A stretch of DNA of 17,759 bases from Alphaproteobacteria bacterium (GTDB lineage Bacteria; Pseudomonadota; Alphaproteobacteria; Sphingomonadales; Sphingomonadaceae), in NCBI GenBank assembly GCA_005882415.1, contig VBAE01000238.1:1-17759 (forward strand), given 5' to 3'. The first letter of the stretch is position 1. Each line of letters opens with the position of its first letter. The notes under the pieces are model-generated. The model searched no databases. It was not told the origin of the DNA and worked only from the letters and a program-made list of their open reading frames with translations. The position numbers and the translations under genes are program-made. This document shows positions 1-7,150 of this stretch, piece after piece.

Positions 1-1301
1 CACTCCCTCGGCGCATGGTGGTTGAGGAAGAGCAAGGCGACGAAGCCGCCTTGCTCGGTCACCGGCATGTTGATGAAGGAGTGCGCCGCGATCGCCTTGA
101 GGCTGCCGGCGGTCGCCGCCGTTCGCGGGTCCTCTTCCGCGTTTCCGACGATCACGGTCGCCCCGGCCTTCAGATCCTCGATATAGCTGCCATAATCGCG
201 GAAATGGAGGGTTCCGGCGAGGCTCGCGGCGCCGGGCGCGTTCCAGTCCCGCTCTATGCGGATCGTCTCCGCTCCAGTGTCGATGGTGCCGTATCCGGCC
301 CTGCTGACTCCGAGCGTCCGGCCGAGGATCTCGGCCGCGGCATAAGCGAGTTCATCGGGATCCTCGATCTCCCGGAACCGGTCTGCGAGCTCCGCCAAGG
401 CGGCGTGCCGGACCTCCGCGTGCTTGCCTTGGCTGACGTCGAAACCTTCGCAGAAGATTCCGCCGATGGCGCCGTCGGTCTCGAAAAGGGGGGCGTAGAT
501 GAAGGTGAGGTTGCGGACTTCCTCGGCAGCTCCCGGGCTGCGGCGGAAGCGCACTGCCACGCCGCTCGCCTCGAACGTCGTGCCGGTTGCATAGACGCCG
601 TCCAGCTCCTCGAAGAAGCCTTGGCCCTCGATGCTCGGGAACGCTTCCCTGATGGTCTTGCCGACCCAGCCGTCGCTGTTGAAGACGAGCCGGTGCGCGT
701 CGTTCACGAACTCGACGACATGTTCGGGCCCGCGCATGATGATGATGAACCCGGGTGCCTGCTCGAACAGCCGTCTTTGCCTCTTGGCCTCGTCCCCGCG
801 CCGTTGTTCCGCGAGTACCAGTTGAGTCGTTTCGGTGCAGACGACCAGGACCCCTCCGATACCGCCCGACGCCTCATCGTCGTCTATGGGGCCGTAGGAA
901 TAGGTCCAGTAGACATCTTCCCGACGGCCATGGCGAGTGATGGGCACGAGCTCGTTCTCGCGCCAGGTCGCTCCCTCGCCCGCGAGCACCTGCTCGATCT
1001 GCGGACCGATGATGTCCCAGATCTCGTCCCAGACCTCGCGGCCTTCGCGGCCGAGCGAGGCCGGGTGCCGCTCGGGACCGATCGAAAGGGCATATGCGTC
1101 GTTGTAGAAGCAGTAGAGCTGCGGACCCCACCAGACATACATCGGATGTCGGGTATTGAGGATCAGCCGGAGGGCCGTCCGGAGCGCCTGCGGCCAGCGC
1201 TGGGGAGGGCCCAGAGGATGGCCGCTCCAGTCGAACTCCCGGATCCGGCGCGCCATCTCGCCGCCGGCGTTCAGAAAATCGAGACTTTGGGTAAGGGTCA
1301 T
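1..1301 (-). CDS. PAS/GAF sensor histidine kinase, N-terminal part (runs off left edge)
   Basis: Reading the minus strand from the ATG at 1301 gives an open frame of 433 codons that leaves the window without a stop. Residues 22-75 contain the pattern FDWSGHPLGP...RWPQALRTAL...MYVWWGPQLYCFYNDAY, which is typical of the first PAS domain of large bacterial sensor kinases. A second PAS-like region follows (LFEQAPGFIIIMRGPEHVVEFVND). After it comes a GAF-like domain whose visible end reads FINMPVTEQGGFVALLFLNHH. No signal peptide or membrane segment is seen, so the sensor is probably cytoplasmic. The kinase core (HisKA or HWE plus HATPase) must lie to the left of position 1. An in-frame stop lies a few codons upstream and no other ATG is available, so this start is well supported, although there is no clear Shine-Dalgarno. 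The ligand and partner regulator cannot be inferred. Confidence 0.85.
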   Translation of the reverse strand, partial: MTLTQSLDFLNAGGEMARRIREFDWSGHPLGPPQRWPQALRTALRLILNTRHPMYVWWGPQLYCFYNDAYALSIGPERHPASLGREGREVWDEIWDIIGPQIEQVLAGEGATWRENELVPITRHGRREDVYWTYSYGPIDDDEASGGIGGVLVVCTETTQLVLAEQRRGDEAKRQRRLFEQAPGFIIIMRGPEHVVEFVNDAHRLVFNSDGWVGKTIREAFPSIEGQGFFEELDGVYATGTTFEASGVAVRFRRSPGAAEEVRNLTFIYAPLFETDGAIGGIFCEGFDVSQGKHAEVRHAALAELADRFREIEDPDELAYAAAEILGRTLGVSRAGYGTIDTGAETIRIERDWNAPGAASLAGTLHFRDYGSYIEDLKAGATVIVGNAEEDPRTAATAGSLKAIAAHSFINMPVTEQGGFVALLFLNHHAPRE

Positions 1302-1440
1302 CGCGTAGCCAACATTCGATCAGACCCCCGGCGCATCTGCACATTACAGCCGCCATTGCCGGCGGCAACAGGCGAGAAGGTCAGCTGGGTGCCGAACGAC
1401 GGGCGGCCACCGTTACCGCACGGTGCGATCCGGCATCGAT

Positions 1441-1962
1441 CTAGTCAGTCATGAAAATCCTGGTCCCGTCCCTCGATGTCGGTTGCTGATGGGACGCGAC
1501 TTCGGGCTGGTCGGCCCTTGGCCCGGCGTGGCTCCAGCCCTGCGTGCGATATGCACGGATCGCGCGCCTGTTCGTCCGGGCGACGCTGAGGCGTGCGGTG
1601 CGATGGCCCTGCCGCCGGAGGATGGAGACGGCGTAGGCATCGAGCGCGGAGCCGAGGCCGCGGCCCCGGGCATGGGGCTCGAGGTAATAATGGTGCACAT
1701 AGCCGATGGCGGGGTCGTCCGGCCACGGACCGACCAGCACCATGCCTGCGGGCTCTCCCTCGAGAAGTGCAAGGCCGGCATTCTCGCGGGCGAGTGCCTG
1801 TTTCTCTGCAATCCAGGTGATGAAGGCGGCCCCGTCCTCGCCGAACTGGTCGGCAAACCTGGTGCCGCCAAAGCTGATGGCGAACAGGTCCCTTGCATAG
1901 GCGATCATGCGGGCTCCGTCCCGCTCCAGCTCTACCGGCCGGATCGTCAGGGCCCGGGTCAC
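1441..1962 (-). CDS. GNAT-family N-acetyltransferase
   Basis: A 173-residue protein with the GNAT fold. It begins TRALTIRPVELERDG and has the acetyl-CoA pyrophosphate-binding loop HARGRGLGSALDAYA (R-x-x-G-x-G/A type) after the strand AIGYVHHYYLEP. It ends with the usual NRRAIRAYRTQGW segment. GNAT enzymes transfer an acetyl group from acetyl-CoA to an amine; the substrate is unknown. I chose the GTG at 1962 because it is where GNAT similarity begins. An in-frame ATG at 2019 would add 19 residues lying inside the upstream gene. The GTG lies about 10 nt after the ancestral stop of that damaged upstream membrane-protein gene and overlaps (GTGA) the stop of its frameshifted reading, so the two are probably cotranscribed. 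Confidence 0.82.
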   Translation of the reverse strand: MTRALTIRPVELERDGARMIAYARDLFAISFGGTRFADQFGEDGAAFITWIAEKQALARENAGLALLEGEPAGMVLVGPWPDDPAIGYVHHYYLEPHARGRGLGSALDAYAVSILRRQGHRTARLSVARTNRRAIRAYRTQGWSHAGPRADQPEVASHQQPTSRDGTRIFMTD

Positions 1963-1972
1963 AGCGCGCGTC

Positions 1973-2342
1973 TCAAAGCGGCCGTGCTTCGGCGCGGGGC
2001 GCCGGGGACGGCTTGCCAAGCCGCAGGGCCAGATAGGCCGCCGCGGTCAGGTCGTAGGTGCCACAGAAGGCGGACCACCAGGCCGGCGTGCCGGATCCAA
2101 AGGCTGTTCCTGAACCCCAGGACCGCCGCCGCGACGAAGAGTGCCATTCCCACCGCCTCGCACGCGAGAACCGAAGGCGTGGCGCCCTCGGCCGCGAACA
2201 GCACGTAATAGGACGCGACCACCATCAACACGGTGGGATAGAAGCTGCGCTCGCGGTCCAGGCCGACGCGGGTGGCGAATGCGCCGACGGCCAGAGCGAG
2301 GCTGCTGCCGACCAGGAACGGAGCCGCGAACGTCACCGTCAA
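1973..2342 (-). pseudogene. Small multi-pass membrane protein with internal deletion and frameshift
   Basis: The first ~88 codons (from TTG 2342 or GTG 2336) encode a membrane protein with hydrophobic helices, including FAAPFLVGSSLALAVGAF, FYPTVLMVVASYYVLFAA and VGMALFVAAAVLGF. After GFRNSLWIRHAGLV, near 2073-2080, the expected continuation is missing. The C-terminal part resumes in another frame as WSAFCGTYDLTAAAYLALRL and stops at 1973. From memory of similar sphingomonad proteins, about 20 residues of the type HG-FD--HGH-I--PGVP-WW are lost at the junction. Without correction the frame runs on as an arginine-rich tail to 1959. The start overlaps the stop of the upstream DJ-1 gene (TTGA). 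Function is unknown. The gene is likely inactive, or else the junction is an assembly error. Confidence 0.6.
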
Positions 2343-3451
2343 TTTCCGTTCGCGTCGGGGTCATATTCCATAGCGAGGATGGCGAGCCGGATGACGCCGC
2401 TGCCGTAGCGGCGGCCCATTTCGGCGAGCGTCGCCTCGAGCTCCCGCACCGCCGGAAGCGTTGCCGCCTCGACGACGTGGCTGCCCGGCTTCGCTTCGCC
2501 GTCCGGCACGATGACGAGGCCGTGCCGGGAGCGGATCGGTGTGCGGCCGGCGTGGGTCGTGACCACCTTCGTGCGAAACGTGCGGCCCCACGCCTCCGCC
2601 TGAAGGGCCAGCGAAACTTCGTCGACGCCGTCGCCGATGGGAATCTCCGTCAGCTCCTGCTTCGCCCGCTGCGCCTCGGCGGCGGCGGCGCGGTCGGACG
2701 CCTCGATCGCGAAGTCGCCGGTGCGATGAGCCGGGGTCCAGCTCTCCACTCCGAAGCGGCGCGCGGTGGCTTCGGCGGCTGCGCGTCCGCCGATCGTCTC
2801 GACGAGGGCGAGGGACATCGGGATCGACGCGGTCACTCCGGCGGTCGTGATGACGGGGCCGTCCTGGACGTAGCGGCGGTCCCGCACCCATGTCGTCGCC
2901 GGATAGCTCCTGGCCATGCTGTCGAGGCTGGCCCAGTGGGTCACGGCCCGCTTGCCGTCGAGGAGCCCGGCAGCCGCGAGCACTCGCGCGCCTTCGCAGA
3001 CGGAGACGATCGTCGCGCCCTTCGCGGCCTGTGAACGCAGCCAGTTCCTCAACGCCTTACTCTTGGGCTCCGCCTGCGCGGGCACGATGACGATGTCGGC
3101 GCCTGCGGCTTCCCGAGCGTCGAAGTCGGCGATCGTCTCGTCGGTCATGATCCGGAGGCCGCGGGTCATCGCGATCGTGCCGCCGCGCGTCGACACGCTG
3201 CGGACGTCGGCCACGTCGGAATCCTTGAGGACGCCATAAGGGACGATGAAATCGGTGGTCTGGGCGCCGGCGCTGTCGGCGACTACCGCGATCAGCGGAC
3301 GGGTTCGTCCGGCTTTGGCGGCAGGCACGACAAGGCCCGCAGTAGGCACGGGCGCGGACGCCGGCGAGGCTGCGACAGCGCTGGGAGCGGCCAGCGGGGC
3401 GCCCGCGAGGCTTAGGAGGAGAGTGCTTCCGAGGAGATGGGAAAGGCGCAT
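2339..3451 (-). CDS. Exported DJ-1/PfpI-family protein
   Basis: A 370-residue protein. The N-terminus MRLSHLLGSTLLLSLAGAPLA is a Sec-type signal peptide with cleavage near residues 20-30, so the mature protein is predicted to be periplasmic. Residues ~50-235 form a DJ-1/PfpI (class I glutamine amidotransferase-like) domain. The nucleophile elbow is VSVCEGARVLAAAG (Cys152), followed by THW at 171-173, as in AraC-associated and isonitrile-hydratase-like members. Residues ~270-365 look like a second, degenerate copy of the fold without a cysteine. The start at 3451 is preferred over an in-frame codon at 3541 because it opens the signal peptide and avoids overlapping the metallothionein gene. Its stop overlaps the start of the damaged membrane-protein gene. 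The reaction is unknown; family members act on isonitriles, glyoxals or peptides. Confidence 0.8.
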   Translation of the reverse strand: MRLSHLLGSTLLLSLAGAPLAAPSAVAASPASAPVPTAGLVVPAAKAGRTRPLIAVVADSAGAQTTDFIVPYGVLKDSDVADVRSVSTRGGTIAMTRGLRIMTDETIADFDAREAAGADIVIVPAQAEPKSKALRNWLRSQAAKGATIVSVCEGARVLAAAGLLDGKRAVTHWASLDSMARSYPATTWVRDRRYVQDGPVITTAGVTASIPMSLALVETIGGRAAAEATARRFGVESWTPAHRTGDFAIEASDRAAAAEAQRAKQELTEIPIGDGVDEVSLALQAEAWGRTFRTKVVTTHAGRTPIRSRHGLVIVPDGEAKPGSHVVEAATLPAVRELEATLAEMGRRYGSGVIRLAILAMEYDPDANGN

Positions 3452-3470
3452 GGCGGGGTCTTTCAGGCGG

Positions 3471-3504
3471 TCCGTCCGGAGCCGGTGGAGAGGCCCCGGA
3501 CGGA
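3471..3504. promoter_or_regulatory. 9-bp inverted repeat between metallothionein and DJ-1 genes
   Basis: TCCGTCCGG at 3471-3479 is exactly mirrored by CCGGACGGA at 3496-3504, with a 16-nt spacer. It lies in the 70-nt gap between the metallothionein stop and the start of the exported DJ-1 gene. It could be an RNA hairpin limiting read-through on the minus strand, although no T-run follows. It could also be a protein site, since each arm contains the CGGAC/GTCCG word that also occurs three times upstream of the metallothionein gene. Confidence 0.45.
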
Positions 3505-3521
3505 GCTTTGCGGGGTGATCT

Positions 3522-3629
3522 TCAGCGGCGGCCCGGCGCATTGCATGCGCAATTGTCGCCGCACTTGCACTTCGGCCCGCAGGTGCAGGGCTGGCACGAA
3601 CAGTTCCTGCTCGAACATTGCTTGGTCAT
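3522..3629 (-). CDS. Metallothionein-like cysteine-rich peptide (35 aa)
   Basis: The minus-strand ATG at 3629 is preceded by a strong purine-rich ribosome site (GGAAAGGAAG). It opens a 35-codon frame ending in TGA at 3522. The peptide has nine cysteines at positions 5, 10, 12, 15, 17, 21, 23, 27 and 29. Eight of them form four CxC pairs (CSC, CTC, CKC, CAC), the hallmark of metallothioneins. There are no aromatic residues and several Lys/Ser/Gly residues. The expected role is cytoplasmic binding of thiophilic metal ions (Zn, Cu, Cd) in thiolate clusters. It is divergent from the GlxA-type regulator and upstream of the exported DJ-1 gene on the same strand. It is shorter than well-known bacterial metallothioneins such as SmtA and lacks their histidine/zinc-finger part. 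Coding status is well supported by the ribosome site and the composition; metal preference is unknown. Confidence 0.8.
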   Translation of the reverse strand: MTKQCSSRNCSCQPCTCGPKCKCGDNCACNAPGRR

Positions 3630-3645
3630 TCTCGTCTTCCTTTCC

Positions 3646-3673
3646 AGTCCGGTCATTCGGACGATCCCGGACT
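3646..3673. promoter_or_regulatory. Candidate operator with repeated CGGAC half-sites in a divergent promoter region
   Basis: The 67-nt gap between the divergent metallothionein and GlxA-type genes contains AGTCCGG (3646-3652) and its exact mirror CCGGACT (3667-3673). A further CGGAC (3658-3662) lies between them and also mirrors the first arm. This gives three half-sites of one word in 28 bp, placed where a regulator could act on both promoters. No convincing -35/-10 pair is visible on either strand. That the neighbouring AraC-type regulator binds here is inference. Confidence 0.45.
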
Positions 3674-3696
3674 AGGCCGCGAAAGCACTGGCGGAA

Positions 3697-4740
3697 ATGT
3701 CAGATCACTGGCAGTCTGCGCCAATGGGCGAACCATCTCACGCGACCCGCAAAGTGGTTCTTGTCGGCTATCCCGGCGCGCAGTCGCTCGACCTTGTGGG
3801 CCCGCTCGAAGTCTTCTCCATGTCGAACAGGTTCGGAGACCCTGAAGGGTATGAGGTGATCCTCGCATCGCCGGACGGCGGCACCATCGTCTGCAACTCC
3901 GGCCTTCAGCTTGCGGGGGCGACGGCGCTCGCGGACCTGCCCGAGGACCTGGACACGATCCTGGTTGCGGGCGGGAACGAGGATGCGCTGCGGCGGGCGG
4001 CCGAGGCGCGCGTGCTCGACTGGCTGATCGGCCGTGCCGAGACCACGCGGCGGCTCGGCAGCGTCTGCTCGGGCGCCCTGATCCTTGCCGCGTCCGGTGT
4101 TCTGGATGGACGCCGGGCGACGACGCACTGGGGCTATTGCGATGAGATGCGCAGCTTCCGCCCCGCGGTCCGGCTCGAGCCGGACGCGATCTTCGTCGCG
4201 GACCCGCCTTTTTACACGTCGGCGGGCGTAACCGCCGGAATCGATCTGTGTCTCTCGCTGGTGGAGGCGGATCACGGGCCCAAGGTCGCGCTCGCGATCG
4301 CCCGCAACCTCGTGCTCTTCATGCGCCGCCCAGGAGGCCAGACTCAGTATAGCGCCGGGCTCAACGTCCAGACCGCTGCGACGCCCCGGCTTCGCCAGCT
4401 CATCGCCGACGTGACCGCTGATCCTACGGGCGACCTCAGCGTGCCGCGCCTCGCCGACCGGGCGGCCATGTCGGAGCGGACCTTCTCGCGCGTCTTCCAG
4501 AAGGAGACGGGCATGGGCTCGGCGTCCTTCGTCGAGCTGGCGAGAGTGGACCGTGCGAAGGCGCTTCTGGAAACCTCAGACTGGACGCTGGCCCGGGTTG
4601 CCGAGCGCGCCGGCTTCGGAAGCGTGGAAGCGCTGCATCGCGCGTTCAACAAGAGGGTCGGCGCGACCCCCGGGGAATATCGCGACCGGTTCGGACATGT
4701 GCCGCTCGCGACTGGAAGCGGGGCCCCGGAAGCGGCTTAG
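3697..4740 (+). CDS. GlxA-type transcriptional regulator (DJ-1 domain plus AraC HTH)
   Basis: A 347-residue cytoplasmic regulator. Residues ~19-205 are a DJ-1/PfpI domain (KVVLVGYPGAQSLDLVGPLEVF) with the cysteine motif GSVCSGALILAASG (Cys124) and ATTHW at 141-145. Residues ~230-335 are an AraC/XylS DNA-binding domain with two helix-turn-helix units: LSVPRLADRAAMSERTFSRV, and TLARVAERAGFGSVEALHRAF followed by TPGEYR. This is the usual GlxA/FtrA/ArgR-like architecture, in which the DJ-1 domain senses a small molecule. The ATG at 3697 has a modest GCGGAA site; an alternative ATG at 3724 has none. It is divergent from the metallothionein and DJ-1 genes, so local control of those genes is likely. 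Its stop codon overlaps that of the convergent DJ-1 gene by four bases. Confidence 0.88.
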   Translation: MSDHWQSAPMGEPSHATRKVVLVGYPGAQSLDLVGPLEVFSMSNRFGDPEGYEVILASPDGGTIVCNSGLQLAGATALADLPEDLDTILVAGGNEDALRRAAEARVLDWLIGRAETTRRLGSVCSGALILAASGVLDGRRATTHWGYCDEMRSFRPAVRLEPDAIFVADPPFYTSAGVTAGIDLCLSLVEADHGPKVALAIARNLVLFMRRPGGQTQYSAGLNVQTAATPRLRQLIADVTADPTGDLSVPRLADRAAMSERTFSRVFQKETGMGSASFVELARVDRAKALLETSDWTLARVAERAGFGSVEALHRAFNKRVGATPGEYRDRFGHVPLATGSGAPEAA

Positions 4741-5411
4741 GAAGCGGCCGTCACGAGCGGGCGGCCGTCGCGGTCGAAGCCGGTCCAGTCATATTCCATC
4801 GCGAGGGCCGTCGCCTCCGCCTGCGGGCGCCCGAGGAGGCGCTCGACGACGTGGAGGGCGCCGTCGATGCCCGCGCTGACCCCGGCACAAACGACGAGCG
4901 AGCCATTGTCGACGACGCGGGATCCGGGAAGCAGCGTCGCTCCGCTGTCGAGAGCCTCGAGCTCGCCCATCGCCGCCCAATGGGTGGTGGCCGAGCGTCC
5001 TGCGAGGAGCCCGGCGGCGCCGAGCAGAAGCGCGCCGGTGCAGACGGAGAGGGTGAGTTCGGCCGAGCAGCTGGCGGTCCCGACGAACTCCAGCATCTGA
5101 GGGTTTGTCATCTCGCGCCGAGTCCCGGGTCCGCCCGGGATCACGAGGATGTCCGTGGCCTCCAGGCTGCCCGTCGTTGCGCCGGGCACGACCCGCAGGC
5201 CGTTGCGCGTAGCCACCTCGCCGGGCTCGAGCGCGACGGTCATGACATCGAAGGCTGCGTCGCCGAGGGCTGTTCTGGCGACTGCGAACACTTCGAAAGG
5301 CCCGGCGAAGTCGAGCACCTCCACCTCGTCGAACAGGAGGATCGCGACTCGCCGCCGGCGGGTGCACCGCGTGCCCGCGAAGGCACACTCGCCTGCCGGA
5401 TCAACGGGCAT
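4737..5411 (-). CDS. DJ-1/PfpI-family protein, isonitrile hydratase-like
   Basis: A 224-residue single-domain DJ-1/PfpI protein. It opens with RRRRVAILLFDEVEVLDFAGPFEVF and has the glycine loop ILVIPGGPGTRREM. The nucleophile elbow is LSVCTGALLLGAAGLLAGR (Cys124), followed by ATTHW (His144). The VCTG...ATTHW pattern is the one seen in isonitrile hydratase (InhA) and in the N-terminal domains of GlxA regulators. No signal peptide is seen, so it should be cytoplasmic. The ATG at 5411 is preferred because GAAGG lies 8 nt upstream; an in-frame ATG at 5429 would add six residues. It overlaps the end of the upstream di-haem peroxidase gene, so it is the third gene of that operon. The substrate is unknown. 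Confidence 0.82.
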   Translation of the reverse strand: MPVDPAGECAFAGTRCTRRRRVAILLFDEVEVLDFAGPFEVFAVARTALGDAAFDVMTVALEPGEVATRNGLRVVPGATTGSLEATDILVIPGGPGTRREMTNPQMLEFVGTASCSAELTLSVCTGALLLGAAGLLAGRSATTHWAAMGELEALDSGATLLPGSRVVDNGSLVVCAGVSAGIDGALHVVERLLGRPQAEATALAMEYDWTGFDRDGRPLVTAAS

Positions 5412-6627
5412 GACCGGCGCCTTCGGCATCGTCCAGCGTCCGGAGGAATGCCACCAGCTCCGCCCGCTCGCGCCGGGTCAGATGCAGGGGTTTCAGCTCG
5501 GAGGTTCCGCGCGGAGCCGCCGGGGCCCGGTTATAATGGTCGATCACCTGCTCGAGCGACCTCAGCTGCCCCGAATGCATGTAAGGCGCGCGGCGGGCGA
5601 CTCCGCGTAGCGAGGGCACCTTGAAGGCCCGCACCTGGCGGGGATCGCCGACGACCAGATACTCGAGCTCATCGCAGCCGCCGCCCTTCGCGTCGCTGAA
5701 GGCGCCCTTGCAGTTGAACGGGTCGGCGATCGCCTTGCGGGCGCCGTCCGCTCGGCCGGAGTCGGCCGGGAGGCCCCCCCGTTCCGAGACGCCTGTATTG
5801 GCGAAGCCCTGGTTGGAAAGCATCGGGCCGCTATGGCAGGAGACGCAGCGCCCTTTGCCGATGAAGAGTTTCAGGCCCGCGGCCTCTGCCGGAGCGAATG
5901 GGGCGGGGGGACCTTTCCCGGTGACGCCTGCGACGTAGCGGTCCAGCCGGGTCGGCCGAACCGGCAGGGTGCGCTCGAAAGCGGCGATCGTCTTCCCGAA
6001 ATTCGCGTAGATGCGGTCGATGGTGTGGCGATCCGCGGCCGCCATGCCCGCCCAGGCGTTCCGCGCGTGCTTGTCGCCCGCCGGGGCCGCTCGGCGGGGG
6101 AAGCGCCTCGCGTCCGACAGATCGGGCAGCGGCCCGAAGAGCTGCTCATATTGCCCGCGATATCGGGTGCCCAGCACCCGGGCGACCTCCATCCGGGTGA
6201 AGTTGTGTTCCAGTGGATTCTCGACCGGCCCGAGCGCCTGGGCCCACAGACTGTCCGCGCGCCCGTCCCAGAACTGCCATGGCGAGTAGACCGCCTGCGC
6301 GACCGGCATGGTCCGCCGGGTGCCGGTGGCGACGCCGTGGCCGGTCGGGACCGCATCGGTGAAGCCGTTCTCCGGCCGGTGGCACGAGGCGCAGGAGATC
6401 CGGCCGTTGCTGCTGAGCCTTGCCTCGGAGAAGAGGGCCCGGCCCAATGCGGCCGCGGCCGGATCGTCGGCAACCCGGTTTGAGGGGTCTGCCGGCGGCG
6501 GGCCCAGGCCGTCGATCGAGAGGGTGCGAAACACCTCCAGCTCGTCGGGCGACCATATCGGCGTCCGGTCCTGGGTGCCGATCGCGACCAATGCCGCGAG
6601 CGCGGCGCCAAGCTTCCACCAGGTCAC
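5401..6627 (-). CDS. Di-haem cytochrome c peroxidase family protein (CcpA/MauG-like)
   Basis: A 408-residue protein with an N-terminal hydrophobic segment (WWKLGAALAALVAIG) for export to the periplasm. It has two c-type haem attachment motifs, CASCH at 79-83 and CVSCH at 261-265. Between them is the conserved stretch FWDGRADSLWAQALGPVENPLEHN. After the second haem comes PSLRGVARRAPYMHSGQLRSLEQVIDHYN, where Met350 is the usual candidate distal haem ligand. Members reduce hydrogen peroxide or carry out MauG-like oxidations. A longer in-frame reading exists upstream, but its translation is low-complexity arginine-rich and overlaps the FixH-like gene. The GTG at 6627 overlaps that gene's stop as GTGA, which indicates translational coupling. 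The gene downstream is the isonitrile-hydratase-like DJ-1. Confidence 0.9.
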   Translation of the reverse strand: MTWWKLGAALAALVAIGTQDRTPIWSPDELEVFRTLSIDGLGPPPADPSNRVADDPAAAALGRALFSEARLSSNGRISCASCHRPENGFTDAVPTGHGVATGTRRTMPVAQAVYSPWQFWDGRADSLWAQALGPVENPLEHNFTRMEVARVLGTRYRGQYEQLFGPLPDLSDARRFPRRAAPAGDKHARNAWAGMAAADRHTIDRIYANFGKTIAAFERTLPVRPTRLDRYVAGVTGKGPPAPFAPAEAAGLKLFIGKGRCVSCHSGPMLSNQGFANTGVSERGGLPADSGRADGARKAIADPFNCKGAFSDAKGGGCDELEYLVVGDPRQVRAFKVPSLRGVARRAPYMHSGQLRSLEQVIDHYNRAPAAPRGTSELKPLHLTRRERAELVAFLRTLDDAEGAGHAR

Positions 6628-7085
6628 AGGACGAGGTTGAACGTGATCTTGTCGTGCCGGCCGTCGGGCGCGGCGACGTCGAGCTTCAGGACCCACCAGC
6701 CCGTCATCGAGAATTTCATGCCCTTGATGACATAGTCGCCCGGCGTGCCGGCAGGCTCCGCCCGGGGCGCGGTGGGGAGGCCGTGGCCATGTTCGGGCAT
6801 CCCGCCGTCGATCCCGACGGCGGCGCCGGTCACCGGACGTCCGTCCGCGGCGGCAAGATGCAGCGACCATTGGTGGACTTTGGACAACGGGATCGGCTGC
6901 GAGCCGCTCGCTACCTGCACCCGGAAAAGGAGGTGGTCGGTCGGCCGGTCGAGCGACAGGTCGAGGTTTGCGGGCCGCGCGCAAGCGGCGGCCCCTGCCA
7001 ATGCCGGGATCAGGATCGCCGAGACGAGGCAGGAGCGGCGCAGCGGTCTCGACCTGTAGGCGGCGGGGGTGGGAAATCCGATCAT
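6624..7085 (-). CDS. FixH/YtkA-like exported protein
   Basis: A 153-residue protein with a hydrophobic leader (residues ~16-36, LRRSCLVSAILIPALAGAAAC). Cys35 could be a lipoprotein cysteine, but the lipobox AAAC is imperfect. The mature part has a beta-sandwich pattern of the FixH/YtkA type: WSLHLAAADGRPVTGAAVGIDGGMPEHGHGLPTAP, then GDYVIKGMKFSMTGWWVLKLDV. The conserved Met/His residues (Met96, His99, His101, Met123, Met127) fit a periplasmic copper- or cytochrome-associated role. It is the first gene of an operon with the di-haem peroxidase. Such pairs recur in sphingomonads and suggest a shared periplasmic function. The start is the first ATG, with AAAGGA 11 nt upstream. Confidence 0.78.
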   Translation of the reverse strand: MIGFPTPAAYRSRPLRRSCLVSAILIPALAGAAACARPANLDLSLDRPTDHLLFRVQVASGSQPIPLSKVHQWSLHLAAADGRPVTGAAVGIDGGMPEHGHGLPTAPRAEPAGTPGDYVIKGMKFSMTGWWVLKLDVAAPDGRHDKITFNLVL

Positions 7086-7150
7086 TCGTTTCAGGTCCTT
7101 TGAGCTTGCCCCGGCGAGATACGTCCCGGCCTCAGTGGCTGAAATGACAA

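Noticed and set aside
1349..1366. GCCGCC/GGCGGC stem-loop downstream of the GNAT gene as a terminator
   Set aside because: It has only six GC pairs in GC-rich DNA and no T-run follows on the minus strand. Such stems are expected by chance.
15..1454. 479-codon plus-strand open frame at the left end
   Set aside because: It is antisense to the PAS/GAF kinase, whose minus-strand translation shows clear domain motifs. The plus-strand product has none.
6628..6984. Upstream in-frame extension of the di-haem peroxidase (527 codons in total)
   Set aside because: The extension is arginine-rich, lies inside the FixH-like gene in another frame, and would displace the export signal from the N-terminus.
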